Under the pieces are notes generated by a model. That model was not told the DNA's origin. It saw only the letters and a list, made by a program, of their open reading frames with translations, and did not search any database. Shown here in pieces: positions 35,166-48,380 of a stretch of 64,000 nt of DNA (the first letter of the stretch is position 1; each line of letters begins with the position of its first letter). Both the position numbers and the translations under genes were made by a program. Source of the DNA: Henckelia pumila. Lineage: Eukaryota > Streptophyta > Magnoliopsida > Lamiales > Gesneriaceae. The stretch spans positions 150,427,753 through 150,491,752 of the forward strand of contig NC_133123.1 of assembly GCF_033568475.1 (NCBI RefSeq), read 5' to 3'.

Positions 35166-38100
35166 ATGGCGAAGGGAAATGATGCGGCCGCTATGGAGAT
35201 CGACGATCAGAATTCATCCCTATCTGATCAAACTAATAACCCTAAATTCTCGATTAATGGTATTTTTAATCTTTTGTGCGAGGCAATCTATTTTTGCTTC
35301 GGTGTTGAATAATTTTATGTTTTTCGGGGATATACAGTATTGCAGCTACTGAAATCGGCTCAAATGCAGCATGGATTACGCTTTGGTGATTATACTCGCT
35401 ACAGGTATAATACATGAAATGTGCATTGTTTGATTTATATGCAATTCTGCATGTGCGTGCTTTTTTTATTTTGATGATTGTGTTAGGGGAGTTTGGTTGG
35501 GAATAGGTTGACTTTGTGCTGGAATTGGCGCCATTTTGATTGTGATGTTTGTGCCAATTGAATTTTAGGAGGTACTGCGGTGCACGTTTGAGAAGATTGT
35601 ACAAGTCACTGAAGTTCACTCATGGCCGTGGGAAATATACGAAGAGAGCTATTACGGTAGCTATTGTCACTGAAGTCAGGTAGGTATTTGTGGGCATATA
35701 TTTTCTCATTGTCTGTGCAATTAGCTTTACTCGGATAAATGTTCTCTGGGGATTCTTCTTCTTTGTTCCTTACAAGAGAGCATTTAATGTCTGAATTAGG
35801 TGCAAAATATGCATGCAGGTGTGTGAGTTGTGATTCTTTTCCATTTTGTTAAAAGTTTGCAGCTTCTGAATGTATGAAGGAGAAAGAATGAAATTTTTGT
35901 TGCCTCACAAAAACTATTATTTATTTGGCCGTATCTACTGCCACAAGGATATGCCAATTAGATAGATTGATGCTCGTGAAATCAAATCAGGTTTCTCCAT
36001 TTGGTTCTGTATACTGCTGAAAGAGCATGGAGCCATGCGATGGAGAAGAAAACGTTGCCGGATGGTCCAAATGCACGTCAAAGGTGTTACCTCATTGGCA
36101 GACTGAGGAAGGCAGTGAAATGGGCTACCCTTTTCCAAGAGTTGTGCTCCATCAAGGGAGATTCAAGGACATCTCTTGAAGCAGAGGTTTGATCTCATTA
36201 GCTTCTAAGGCTTGAAGTATTGCTATCTGGTGTCCTACAATTGGAAACAGTTTAATGACTTTACATCGACCGACAAAATTAATTCTTTTGCTAGCACACC
36301 GCTACTTATTTATTGCTGTAGAATTCCTTCTCTTATGATAGCTTTCCTTTTTGTCATCCATGAATTAAATTTGGTCCCTGCTTTTTTGCAGCTGTAAAAT
36401 GGTGAAAAACAAAAAAAAAATGTATTGTCTGCGTTGTGATCTCTCTTTGAAAAGCTGTAGATGCTCATGTAGCTATGTTGAAACAATCTGAGGTATCTGA
36501 GATATAAAAGTGGATATTAGAATGTTCGTCCATCGACAACCACCAAGCGATTCATTTGAGATGCAGTCTTTTGGTGAAACATATCCAAGTAGTCCTTTTA
36601 TAACATTATAATAACATTATAATAAAATATAATTGCCATTATGCCAATAGCATCATGATGAATTGTGCGTGCACGATATGTTGACAGAGGTACTTAGCAG
36701 CATGTTATGACAGTGACACACCATCATCTTTGTCTGTGTCAACATTTCTAGGGATTCCAAAATCTTCGATAATTTTCTCCATTTGTGGTATTAATGCTTT
36801 AAGCCACAAAATTTTCTCATACTTGGAGAGTTAAATTTTACAAAATCTGATATTTCTGATAGAGCTGATCGTGTTCCTATTCTTAGGCCTATGCTTCATA
36901 TATGAAAGGGAATTTGTTATTTGAACAAGATCGGCACTGGGACATTGCACTGAAGAGTTTCAAAAGCTCCAGGTACATTCTAGTCTTTAAAGATGTAACT
37001 TTCTGATGATATGTAAAACAATAGGGTTAGTTTTCTTCAACTTATGCAAATATGGAAGTCAGCTCTATAACTAATTCTGTTCCTTCTCTCTCATTTCCAT
37101 ATTCGTTTATGTTCTTTGTCACTCAGTTTAAACTATTCCTAGAAACATCAGTGGTCCTAATTTATGCTCGTTGTGTTCGCATAACTAAATTGATTTTAAT
37201 AGAGCGGTTTATGAGGAACTTGGCAAGTATGGGGATGCAGAGAATCAAATCCTTTGCCGCGAGCGGGTTGAGGAGCTTGAGCCTAGTTTACGATATTGCA
37301 TGCACAAAATTGGGGAGTCGAATTTCCAAACTTCCGAGCTTGTCCAGATAGGAGAAATGGAAGGGCCTGCTCTGGATCTTTTTAAATCCAAACTGGAGGT
37401 TCGTTTGTTCTTTTGAGTAGGCAATGCTCAATGCATATGCAATGCCTTTAATTTGATAACAATGGCAATGTATACGAAGTGTTACTTCTTTTCCTGAGTT
37501 ATATATTTATTGTTACGTAACTTTTACTATGAATGGATAATTCCATAGATGGGTATCTCTGCATGGTTTTTGTGACGTATATTTTGTTATTTTCGCTGTC
37601 TATGGCAGGCTGTAATGGCTGAAGCTCGATCTCAGCAGGCCGCATCTATGACAGAATTTCATTGGCTCGGTCACAAATTTCCTATTTCTAATGCAAAGAC
37701 TCGTGTTTCCATCCTGAAAGGTCAAGTTTTACCCGAGAACATTATATGAAGATTTCGAGGGATTTACCTTTCGCTCCCACCCCCCCAAATATTCTTGTGT
37801 GAAACATGTCTAAAGCTGTCTGTGTATTGCAAATTTATCAGCCCAAGAGTTGGAGAAAGATATTAATGGTCCGACAGCAGATTCACTTCCCGGGGAGAAA
37901 AAGCTTGCCATATTTGACAAAATTTTTGCAGCCTATAATGAAGCCAGGAGCTGCATAAGAAATGACTTGGTAAGATTCCATGAGGAATTATTGTTGTCTT
38001 GTCTGTTTTTTTTTTTCTTTTGTAACACGCCTGAAAAAAATCAGTGTGTTATTTGGGGGAAGAGATGATAGTGTCTGGCTATTTGTCTTAGGAGATTTTG

Positions 38101-39577
38101 GTTTTGTCCGGGATTTGCATCCCAACTGTCAATTTACTTTTAAGGAGTCTGATTCGTGTATTTTGGATGCAATAGGCTACTGCAGGTAATACCGAGAACA
38201 TGAAGGATGATCTTAGCGGCCTTGATAAAGCAATTGGTGCTGTTTTAGGACAGCGGACGATTGAACGAAATCAGATGTTGGTGAGCATGGCGAAAAGTAA
38301 ACTCAGTAAGAGTGGGGATGACAAAAGTGAAAAAGTCACCAAGCCTGAGGAACTTGTCCGGTTGTACGATCTCCTTATACAGGTAATGATTTTTTATTTT
38401 CTTGTTAATTTTGATTCTGACATTCATTGCACCGTTGTTGTTCTTAATATCTAGGCTAAAAAGCATGATAGACAAAAGTAAATGTTTCTGATTCTTTTAG
38501 AATACCTCCGACCTCACGGATTTGGTTAGTTCGGGAAGAGATAGAAAAACCGAAGAAGTTAACTTTGCCGAGGAATGTGAACTCAAAAGCTCTGTATTCC
38601 AAGCCGAAAGGTTCTCCCCTTGTGCCTTTTTTACTTCTATTCTGCTTGATTCCAGTCTTTAAAGTATTATTTGCACACTCCATTAATTTTAAGTTTTGTT
38701 TCTTAATTTCCTAAAGGTGGACTTATCTCGAATTAGATTGAAGACTTCTTTACCAATTTATTGCAGGTGCTTTTACTTGGCTAAATCCTACAGTTCGGCT
38801 GGAAAGAGGGCAGAAGCATATGCTTTATTCTGCCGAGCTCGATCTCTGGCTGATACCGCTCTTAAGAAGCTTCAGAGTTCAAAAAGTGTTGATCAGGTAT
38901 GCCAAGCGTTTTACTCTTCTCCAAACGTTCTTGTACTTGCTTCATGTAGATTTCCTGCCACCAATGCCTTACTCATGCTGTCACTTTGCATGTGAAAGGT
39001 TAATGCATATTGTTCTCGTGGTAAACTGGAGATGGTAAAGCTTGAGAGTTGGTAATGCTCCACTTCACAGAGACATCGTGTTTGACCTTGTACTCGACTT
39101 GTTTCTTGATTATCTGTAGGTTGCTGTCAAGGATTTGAAGATTCTTTATGATGATTGTCGAGCCAACAGTTGCGTAGAGCATGCAAATGGGGTTATGGAG
39201 GAGGAGAGGGCTCCAGAGACTCTTTCAAAAAAGATTTCTAATGTATCATTAACCAAAAATCAAAACAAGGTATTACTTGCAGGTTTTTCCTTTTGTCTGC
39301 AATTTTAAAACTGCAGAGTATGCTTACAAGCTTACCCGTGCGTCTGCCTCAGGTAGAGAAACTGCTCACGGATAAATTGGACTCCTATGAATCGGCAGTT
39401 GGCGATCCGACCACAAAGTCAATACCTCACATTGAAACTTTCCCACCTCTCTTTCAAGTGGTTCCCCGTAATCCCATCGTTCTTGATCTCGCCTATAATT
39501 TAATCGATTTCCCATCACTCGAAAACCGGATGAAGAAAGACAACAAAAAGGGTTTCATCAGTAGGCTTTGGGGATAA
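35166..39577 (+). CDS. SRP68: Signal recognition particle subunit SRP68
   Basis: Thirteen exons with GT-AG borders: 35166-35259, 35338-35404, 35569-35679, 35991-36186, 36887-36972, 37203-37398, 37609-37720, 37842-37969, 38176-38382, 38501-38610, 38767-38896, 39120-39269, 39353-39577. Together 1812 bases, 603 residues, matching the plant family length. The RNA-binding N-terminal part includes LLKSAQMQHGLRFGDYTRYR, RLRRLYKSLKFTHGRGKYT and MEKKTLPDGPNARQR. The middle has helical repeat-like segments (EAYASYMKGNLLFEQD, GQRTIERNQMLV), and the C-terminal part contains FPPLFQVVPRNPIVLDLAYN before a basic tail ending FISRLWG. SRP68 pairs with SRP72 on 7SL RNA in the cytosolic particle that targets ribosomes to the ER. 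All phases close and no damage is seen. Confidence 0.96.
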
Positions 39578-42500
39578 AATCGGTTTAAGGTCACTGTGAA
39601 ACCGATGAGCTTGATGACAGATTTTGGCAGTTTTGCTCATGTAGTGCATGCATTCCAACTTCGCTTATTTTTTCGTGTTTACTTTAAGGTTTAAACTTTT
39701 TTTTTTTCACAAATTTGGTCAGTGAACCTGGATAGAACAATTTACTGAGGTTGAGAAAATAGGAAGACTTTATCTGAAATGCATCTAATTTTTGCTGTTG
39801 TGCCATATTCCCCACCTTGGTCTCGCTGAAAAATTATAGGCTAAGGGCAAAATTTCCCAGTTTAAAGGAAAGGGTGAACAAGGAAAGCAATTCCCTATGA
39901 TTAGCTTTAAAGCAATTATCTTGATTTTATAAAAAGTTTGGATAACACCTTTTGGTTGGATTGACAGGATGAGTGATTATTTATTATTCGCTTGTATTAA
40001 TTGATAAATAAAAATGTCCACATTTTTGTGAAGACTTGGGTACTATCCTAAGGGTAATATCTCATCTCCCTGAATATATGTATATATATGAACTTTATAT
40101 TTGGAACTTAGATAAACAAATTTCACCCAAGAGAGTAAAGACATGAAGATTTTTATTGATATCCACAAGACCACAACTATTTACAAGGGCCATGGCCCCT
40201 CTTCGGTATAAAATAATCGATGATAAAGTTAAGGGCAACTCATCTACAAACATTCACATGCTATGGTCCCATTTTTCATTTTGTTACATACAATTTAGTA
40301 TTTATATCATCCACACAAATCTAGTAGCCACCAAAATCTTCAAGGATTCGACTAGACCTACCTAATTATTACTATTCGCAAAGCCTGAGCTCCAACTTTG
40401 AATTTGAATATTAGAGTGTGACTTTTTGTTATGATATCAAGAAAATACAATTAGAATTGTCTTTTTTTTCTTTTTTTACAACTTTTTTTCCATTTGGCTA
40501 CATATTGAACAATTATGAATATAAATTGTTGAACAATATCTGTTCTGGTTACAAAAATATTTTTATTTTAAATACCATAAACAATTAATCCATTTATTAG
40601 AAATTTGATAGGAATGTACCGGAACTCAAATATTTGTCCATATATATATATGCATGTGTTTCTTGATTTGTTTTCTTTTTTCTTTTTCTTTTTTTTTTTG
40701 AAACTAATCTTGATTTGTTTTCTTTTACATGTAAGTTGGTGCATGGTCCCTTTGGCCCATTAATGGTATGCTACTCCCTACTATGGGTTAGTTGCCACAC
40801 ATTAACTCAAAGACAACGCAATGCATTATTTAACATTATATATATATTTATTCAAAACAAAAACATTATATATATATTTATATTATATATAATAAGTTGA
40901 GCACCTTAGAAGTAAAACACCATCTTTTTTTTTTCAAAATTACCCTTTATATTATTATTATATATATATAAATAAGTAAAATAGATTTTATTTATATATT
41001 TACATATGTTTTTCAACTTACCATTATAGATAGGATAAAATGATAAGTAATTTTTAAATTTATTTTTATATTATTTTAGATATGAGAAAACATAATTTTA
41101 AAAATTATTGAAAATAATATAATATTTATATATAACATATATATTAAGTATATTGTATTATTTCATACACACGCAATGCGTGTGCGGCTATACTTGTATA
41201 TATAAACACACATATATAGATATAGATTTTTTATTTTATTTTATTTTTTGAAACTTATATAGATATAGCTATTCACAAGAAATGATTGATCAAACATTGC
41301 GTGATAAAAGGACGTGATATTTGTGCCTTTCCGGGGGCGTGATTGCACAAAATCAATAATGCACTATGTGCAATGTTGAAGAGATATTTTCTTTTATATA
41401 TTCACACAATATTTATTTAATTCACAAATCACACATATATCTTAGAATACAAGTTTTGTTTCATTTAAGTGAACAAAACCCTTCTTTCTTTCTTTTTTGT
41501 TTTAAAATCCAATGTATGGATGCATTCCTTGATGGGACTTGAGAGTTGAGAAAGCTTTCTTTTACTTGCAACTTTAAATGCCCATCGGTGTGGCGCAAAT
41601 GTTACTCTCCTTATTTTGTGGATCTTGTACAATGTCCGAATACATCAATTCATGTAATAAAAGTTCTAAATAGGACGTAGGGCCTAAACCAGGATATCCG
41701 ACAACGAATTTAAATAACAATATAAAAAAAAATGCTCGTGAAAGGTCTCATAAATCAATTTTTTATAAGTATCTTTGATCCAAATTAATGAAAAATATTA
41801 TTATTAAGTATTATCCACAAATATGAATCGACTCGACACATCTCAAAAATATAGATTAGTCAGACCGTCTCATAACTCACGGAGCTATACTCTTATCAAA
41901 AAATTATAGTCATATGCTATATTGTTCTAACAGAAATGCAAGATAAGGACAACCAATCCGATTTAGTTTCGATAGCCCTTTTATTTGATAAATAAATGTG
42001 CTATTACCACATGAAATAATACACGTGATCAAACAAGTTAATGAGTTATGGGCTTGGAATAGGTAATGTGGTCCATTAACAAGTGTATACTTTGTATCTA
42101 TCAAGTGTTTGTGTGTTGTTTTGACTTTTGTGTGTTTTTTAAATACGGACAGAAATTGTATTTTTTTTTGTGTTGTGGGAATAATATAAATATGTAATAT
42201 AAGTAATTAAATTTTTTTATATATAGATTATGCAGTATGATTAACTATATGGTGTTTGGTCTGTAGGTTAAATGAGAGTCCGGTGATCAATTATAATCTT
42301 ATCGACTATTCCAAATCGCGAAAAAGGTTAAATCTAGATTAACTTCAATAGATTATGAGAATAAATTGAAGTGTTTAATTTTTATTAGAATGAAAAATTT
42401 TAGATAAAAAGGAAAAAAAATCATTCTTAATTGAAATCACACAAGATATAACTATTGTCCCATGGAATAGACTAGTATTTAATTTCATTGACATATTATG

Positions 42501-43152
42501 TACTATAAAAAGCGTGACCAACGAATCTCTGGCGGTGGAAACTGGAAACTACACGTTGGAATAAATTTTTTTAAAAAAAATCCCCTTTTTTACAATAAAA
42601 TTGACGAAGCAAATTAGTCACATAATTGAACGATGACAAATTAAATCACAAGAATAATGAAAAATAACGATACTTTTTTTTAGCATATGAAAAACTCTCA
42701 AATCGAGCTAAAAATCACGGGACTCGTACGTCGCTTAAATCATCCACTAATCAAATTTAATGGGTACACAAAATTCCAATAATAATAATAATAATAATAA
42801 TAACAACAACAACAACAACAACAACAACTATAAAATTTAGCACGTGGAAAAGTAGGTCACTTAAATCAGGATCCCGATCCTCTGGAGAGAGAAACAGCAC
42901 AAAATACTGTGCATTAAATAGTATTCTGTAATTCATATCACATGATTAATTAATTAATTAATTACACACATGGAATATTAAAATCATGCTCATTTCAATG
43001 CATAGTATCCTATGCTATTTTTTTCACCACAGCAGATGATCTTTTTCCCTTAAATCATCATCCCCTCGTATCAGTTCAAAATTATCGTATTTATCGAGAT
43101 TTTTAATAAATTAGTATCGGGATGTGTCTTATGCATGATGGTATTATTAATA
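39578..43152. other. SRP68 3' flank and long AT-rich intergenic region
   Basis: The first 200-300 bases should be the SRP68 3' UTR. Beyond that I see no gene. It contains TATATA runs (40640-40660, 40840-40885, 40960-40975), a palindromic CACACGCAATGCGTGTG at about 41167-41183, and a fragment near 41850-41880 (CAGACCGTCTCATAACTCA) of a type dispersed in plant genomes. Confidence 0.5.
42778..42829. repeat. Compound microsatellite (AAT)n(AAC)n
   Basis: About eight AAT units run directly into about eight AAC units. Confidence 0.95.
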
Positions 43153-43473
43153 AGGAAAAATTGATTTTTTGATCTTGTATGTTTGTTATTTTGTGATTTC
43201 AGTCTTTTATATTTTCCGATTTCAGTTTTAGTCTGCTATCTTTATTTTTTTTTGGCAATTTTAGTTTTTTTTTTCCGACGTGGCGCTGACGTGGCACCAA
43301 TTCAGTGCTGATGTGGAGCTGACGTGTATAGTGCCACGTAAACATTTTCGAATAAAAAGGATCGAAATTTCCAAAAATCGAAACACATGCAGGACTAAAA
43401 CTGAAATATGGAAACATAAAGAACCAAAATCGCAAAGTGACAAACATATAGGACCAAATTTACAGTTTTTCCT
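43153..43473. mobile_element. MITE family M, copy 3
   Basis: 321 bp from AGGAAAAATTG to CAGTTTTTCCT, with a perfect 7-bp duplication attaata at 43146-43152 and 43474-43480. The centre contains GACGTGGCGCTGACGTGG. Inverted halves carry TTGTGATTTCAG and AAATCGCAAAGTGACAAAC-type words shared with 15911-16224. Confidence 0.87.
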
Positions 43474-44715
43474 ATTAATAAATCAAAGAATTTTAAATTT
43501 ATCCCATTAGGATTAATTAAACTAGGGAGGTTAGCTTATCCTAACCCCCGAATTATTATTTTATAATGAAAATTATAGTTAAATATGATTATAATAGTGA
43601 CATAAGATGCCATGAGGAGACACATCACAATCCATGTCTGTGTATTGTATATCACATCATTACCTTGTATTTATCCCACCTAATCAACCTTTAATTGTCC
43701 CCCTAATCCTATTATTTTGCTAGCCTCTTCGAGATTGAGACATGTGAGATTCTTTAATTAAATTTCTTAATTATATATGTCTTATGAAATTTATTTTGAT
43801 TCCATTTTCAACTTATATACGAACATATTATATGCTATTACAATATTTCCATTAAATTCTATTTTAAATTTACAATTTTTTAAAATTGTTTCAATTTGAA
43901 CTATGAATATTTCTTTTCATATGTTTTAGTCATAAGTGTAGATTTGAGGGGTTAATGAGATCCTATCATATGGGTAATATAAAAATCATTCATCAAAGGG
44001 TCTATATCTCAATACATATGTATAATTAATATTATCGAGTTGACATGAAAAATCATGGGTTGTTAGATCGGGTGATACCTTATGAAAGAATTTTGAATTT
44101 AAGTTTTGAAAGAGTATAGATTTATGAGAGTTTACAAATGAGTCATAACTCATAACTTAGATTTTAGAATATTAAATTTCAATCTTAACTCAAATATATT
44201 TACAATGAATTCTATGCTTTGATTTTTTTCCCCTGTAGAGTATTACATTTATTTTTGGGAATTGTGATTGGTAATTATAAAAAAAAGCATTGTTTTAATT
44301 TTAGACATGGTTTTGTAAATTATTGTTGGCAATTCCAATATTAATTTACATGAATTTTTTTTTAAAAAAATGAGTAAATTTCAAATTATTTAAATTCATC
44401 GTAGCGATGTAAATATAATTAAAACTATGTTTATATAAAGTTAAATCATTCATTCTCAAATAATATACATTTAAAAATTATCCAACCATGGCAAGATTAT
44501 ATATGTACACTTGGAATCTATGATTCCTATTCCAAATTTACCAAATTATTCAATAATTATATATACACCATCAACTTATTTGGAACTTGGAAGAATTTAA
44601 ATGATCATGTGAATTTCGAATTTATGTATTTGAGTTTGTGCACTTTAAAATTTTGGTATTTCTAATTTCATTCATTTCGTAACGATTCTATTTAATCTTG
44701 GGTTGACCTCATACG
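43474..44715. other. AT-rich intergenic region
   Basis: No gene seen on either strand; mostly low-complexity AT sequence. Confidence 0.5.
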
Positions 44716-45054
44716 TACAATTTAAGGAAATTAATTATGATTTATTAATTATATCTTATTTAATAAATACAAATTCAACGTATAATATAATGAACCATAA
44801 ATCATTAAATAAAGACCTTAAATATATTATAGTAAATAAATATGATATTGTACTTACATATGATGTCAATCATATAACACGAGTCTTAAATTATTGTGTG
44901 TGCATATTATATATACACGCGTCTACACATAATATATCCATATATATAGATGCATACATACATATATATTAGTATACAATTTAAGGAAATTTATTGTGAG
45001 TTATTAATTATATCTTATTCAATAAATACAAATTCAACGAATAATATAATATTC
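44716..45054. repeat. Imperfect direct duplication upstream of the PMEI gene
   Basis: TACAATTTAAGGAAATT at 44716 recurs at 44975, and about 80 bases that follow are alike, including ATTATATCTTATT and AATACAAATTCAACG. Spacing is 259 bp. Between the copies, about 44818-44900 resembles 46008-46080 beyond the gene. Confidence 0.7.
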
Positions 45055-45239
45055 AATAAATCTTTGAATAATTATTGTTTGAATGATCGAGCAAACTGCA
45101 AATCCCATCGAATGCTTCTCTATAATTATATATATCAGAAAACAAAAATTGAAACCCATAAAAATAAACCACAAATCAAGAACAACATTTCATTTTATTT
45201 TTTTTAATCAAAAAACAGATTTTTTTTTTAATAAAAAAA

Positions 45240-45827
45240 ATGCCATTTTCACTTGATCACAAGATGATATTTCTCCTACTCCTAGAATATTCAATAGTTG
45301 TTGTTCTTCTTCATGCAGGCTTATTCGCAACAACAAATGCCACACTCCTCGAAACCGAATGCAGCAAAGCTAATGATCCAGAGTTCTGCCTCCACGTATT
45401 CGGGTCGGATCCCGCCTCCCGCGCAGCCTCCTCCCTGGTGGCGCTGGCTCGGATGGGAATCGATAAAGCCACCATCCACGCCGTGAAAACCAGGGAAGAT
45501 GCCAGCGAGCGATGGTTTTTCTCGACGGAGCCGAAAGAGAGGAACATTATGGGCTATTGCGTGGATGAGTACGACCACGCACTGGCGGCGCTGAAGGCGG
45601 CGCCGGTTTCCCTGGGGAAAAAATTCTACATCGACCTGTATCTGCGGGCCATCATGAGAGCGCAAACGGCGGCTACGAATTGCGAGCAGATGTTCATCAG
45701 CAGCTCTTTGCCGTCTCCGATCACCAGAGCTAACGTGCAGTTTCGGGACTTCTGTGATATTCTTCAGGTGGTGGCTAATGATTTATACGTAGGTGGCCGG
45801 TTCGTGATCATGAAGAAATTATATTGA
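45240..45827 (+). CDS. Plant invertase/pectin methylesterase inhibitor-like protein
   Basis: Intronless, 195 residues, in the size range of the PMEI/invertase inhibitor family. Residues 9-31 are strongly hydrophobic and look like a signal peptide with cleavage around 30-34, so the product should enter the secretory pathway and act in the apoplast or vacuole. The family's four conserved cysteines are present: Cys41 and Cys50 (hairpin, ECSKANDPEFC), and Cys107 and Cys148 (helix bundle); a fifth, Cys172, follows. YDHAL and DLYLRAIMRAQTAATNC fit the four-helix bundle. The sequence does not tell pectin methylesterase from invertase as the target. The coding part is much richer in G+C than its surroundings. 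It stands alone among repeats, and the start chosen is the first ATG. Confidence 0.85.
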   Translation: MPFSLDHKMIFLLLLEYSIVVVLLHAGLFATTNATLLETECSKANDPEFCLHVFGSDPASRAASSLVALARMGIDKATIHAVKTREDASERWFFSTEPKERNIMGYCVDEYDHALAALKAAPVSLGKKFYIDLYLRAIMRAQTAATNCEQMFISSSLPSPITRANVQFRDFCDILQVVANDLYVGGRFVIMKKLY

Positions 45828-45843
45828 TGACGAAGGGAAAATT

Positions 45844-46897
45844 TGTTAGAGTAGATGTCCTAAAAACGAATAGTTGGTTAGAGATTTTATTGACTCAAGC
45901 GTATTAATAAATCATCTTTATTTTAAATATGATTATATTTTATTCATTTTTTGGTATTTACTTTGTCTGTGTATCCATGCAAGCAGTTACATAGATAAAA
46001 AATTTGAATATACTATAGTAAATAAATATAGGATTGTACATATGATTACAAACATATAACACCAGTCTTAAATTACTGTATATATTAAAATGAGTTCCTA
46101 GTCGATTGGACCCATCCAAAAGACAGATAAGGATCGCTCGAGTTCGAGACTAGAATATGTGATGATGTGTACCGCGTGTTATTGTTATGGACATGCATGG
46201 AGATGTTCAATTATACACGTTGTTGATCATACGATGAGTTCACTGAACTATCCTCCCTAGACTTCTCAAGTGGTTATCATTTATCGAGTTGATAAGTCTG
46301 TAGTTATGATTTTACACTATTAGTCTTTACGACCCCGAGACAACACTGAGATTTTACATGTTAGGACTATGTTTTGACTCGTTTATCGACTCCATGATGG
46401 TCATCAGGTGGCGAGATTGGGTGTTGTTGCAACATATGTAGGAGTCAGTACTACGTCGTAGTCGGGAATTCATCGTTCGCCTACGGATTTGGTTATCCTA
46501 TTTGATCCAATCAAATAATAGTACATGAAATCTCTCGCCATATTATGAGATGTGCATTAGGGTAAAGTTGTTCCCTAGTTGCACATGAGATGCCACTATG
46601 CATTCTCAAAGATGCATAACATTTTTATCGAACTTCACACACAACTGTCAATGAACCAATGGTTGCAGATTCGACCGAGCTAGATATATAAGATGAAGAG
46701 ACTGTACTGTACGATGACCATAATTGGTTGGTTCTAGCAGAGACTCTCAGTGATACATAGAAAATCATGAGACGATACTATCAGCCATGATATGTTTCAC
46801 GATGAGAATCGACAACAATTAATTTATTATTGCAAGTTTAGTTTTGAAATAAAAGTCGACAATATATTGAAATTAATTTAACTGTGCGGTTAATGGG
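45844..46897 (+). repeat. LTR-like repeat downstream of the PMEI gene (putative)
   Basis: It begins TGTTAGAGTAGATGTCC, 17 bp after the PMEI stop codon, a form typical of some plant LTR starts. The stretch is non-coding, with a higher G+C middle (46080-46800). aaatt lies at 45839-45843 and again at 46898, a possible 5-bp duplication, but the presumed right end is GGGG rather than CA. I therefore cannot call it a proven solo LTR. Confidence 0.4.
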
Positions 46898-47178
46898 GAA
46901 ATTTGCAATTTTCTCACTTTTGGTTTTGTGACAATGAATTTGTATCTTTAGTCTTATAACTTGTTTTTATTTTGTTTTGTTTTTTTACAAGAGTTCAGCG
47001 TGCGAAAATTGTTTGTGTAACGATCGCGTATGTTGATATGAATTTTTAGAAAGAAACTTGCATGTGTCATGAATTTTTTTCTTAAATATTATGTGACATT
47101 TGGATCAGATCATGATGACCCGAGCCGTAATATAAAGACCAAAAATGTGGAGAAAAAGCAAATAAACATGCTAATTAC

Positions 47179-47807
47179 CATTACAAAAAAATCTGGTTTT
47201 TGCGACGGTTCTTGTCTAGCGTTGCAAAAATTATCGTCGCATTTATTTTCAACGGTTGAGTCAAAACGTGGCAATATTTTGTCACGCTTTACTGCTACCA
47301 TGGCAATATATTGCAATGGTTTAAAAGTAACCGTAGCGAATTTTTGTCGCGTTTCTAAATAAACCGTTGCAAAAAATGCGACGCTTTTAGAAAAAGCGTG
47401 GCAAACATTTTGTCACGTTTTTATTCAACCGTCGTCAATTTTACCACGGTTTAAAATAACCGTGACAAATTTTGCCACAGTTGTTAATAAACCGTTGCAA
47501 ATATAAATAAATGTATAAAAAAATAATTTTATATTAATATATTAATATTAGTAAAATATACTAATTAATAAAGAAACAAATTTATACATAAAATTTATCC
47601 AAATTTCTAATCCAAATATTAAACCAAAGCACACATAAAATATTCAAATCTCAATACAACCGTCGCAAATTTCGACGGTTTGTACAACCGTCGCTTTAAT
47701 TTTGTCATGATGATAAAAAACCGTCGCAAATTACCACGGTTATAACAAACCAATTTGCGACGCTTAAGAAAAACCGTGGCAAATAGCCGATTTTTTTTTT
47801 TGTAGTG
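47179..47807. mobile_element. CACTA-type non-autonomous element (MITE)
   Basis: The left end CATTACAAAAAAATC is one base from the canonical CACTACAAAAAAATC; the right end TTTTTTTTTTTGTAGTG is its complement. A 3-bp duplication, tac, flanks it (47176-47178 and 47808-47810), as expected for CACTA elements. The interior is built from many short subterminal words such as GCGACGGTT, ACCGTTGCAAA, CCGTGGCAAAT and CCGTCGCAAAT in both orientations, typical of transposase binding arrays. 629 bp, no transposase. Confidence 0.88.
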
Positions 47808-47950
47808 TACAAAATTTAAAAAAATCAAATTTTCTTTCAACATAACTTAAAAAAAATATAAATTACATGACTAATCATACAAATTCGTCATTATCATGCA
47901 TGATTGAAAATAAACAAAGGTCAAAATTACACGGAAAAAATGCAATTTTT

Positions 47951-48380
47951 TGAAGAAAACAATTGAATTCCATCTTTCAAACAGAAAAATCCATCAATTC
48001 TATCCAACTCTCAAGAATAATAATCAGAACTGCGAAAGCGTACCAGAATCCATGATTTAGTGAATGATTATGGGTAATGATCTTCAATTTTGCAGTTTCC
48101 TTCCAAACCAGATTGTTCTGTCGATGGGAAACAGAAAGTATGTGTTTCTGCAAAATTGGGACCATAACCGTTTTATAATTAAATAAGTTTTCACTATTTT
48201 AATTTGGCCCTTCAACAAATCAGAAATATCATATATGGTATCCACACAATAATATCATGACAATTAAGTCCTTAAGTCAATTTTTTAATTCTAAATTAGA
48301 CCACATTAATTTATAACTTATTTAATTGATGACATTTAAACATTTACAATTACAGTTATGACCCTAATAAAATTTCAACA
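47951..48380 (-). repeat. 3' LTR of Copia C
   Basis: TGAAGAAAACAATTG...AATTTCAACA on the plus strand, matching 59292-59724. It is preceded in element orientation by a weak purine tract AATGGAAGAT. Confidence 0.9.

Noticed and set aside
45311-45665. Antisense ORFs of 78 and 114 codons in the PMEI gene
   Set aside because: Opposite-strand shadows of a GC-rich coding exon with the conserved PMEI cysteines on the plus strand.
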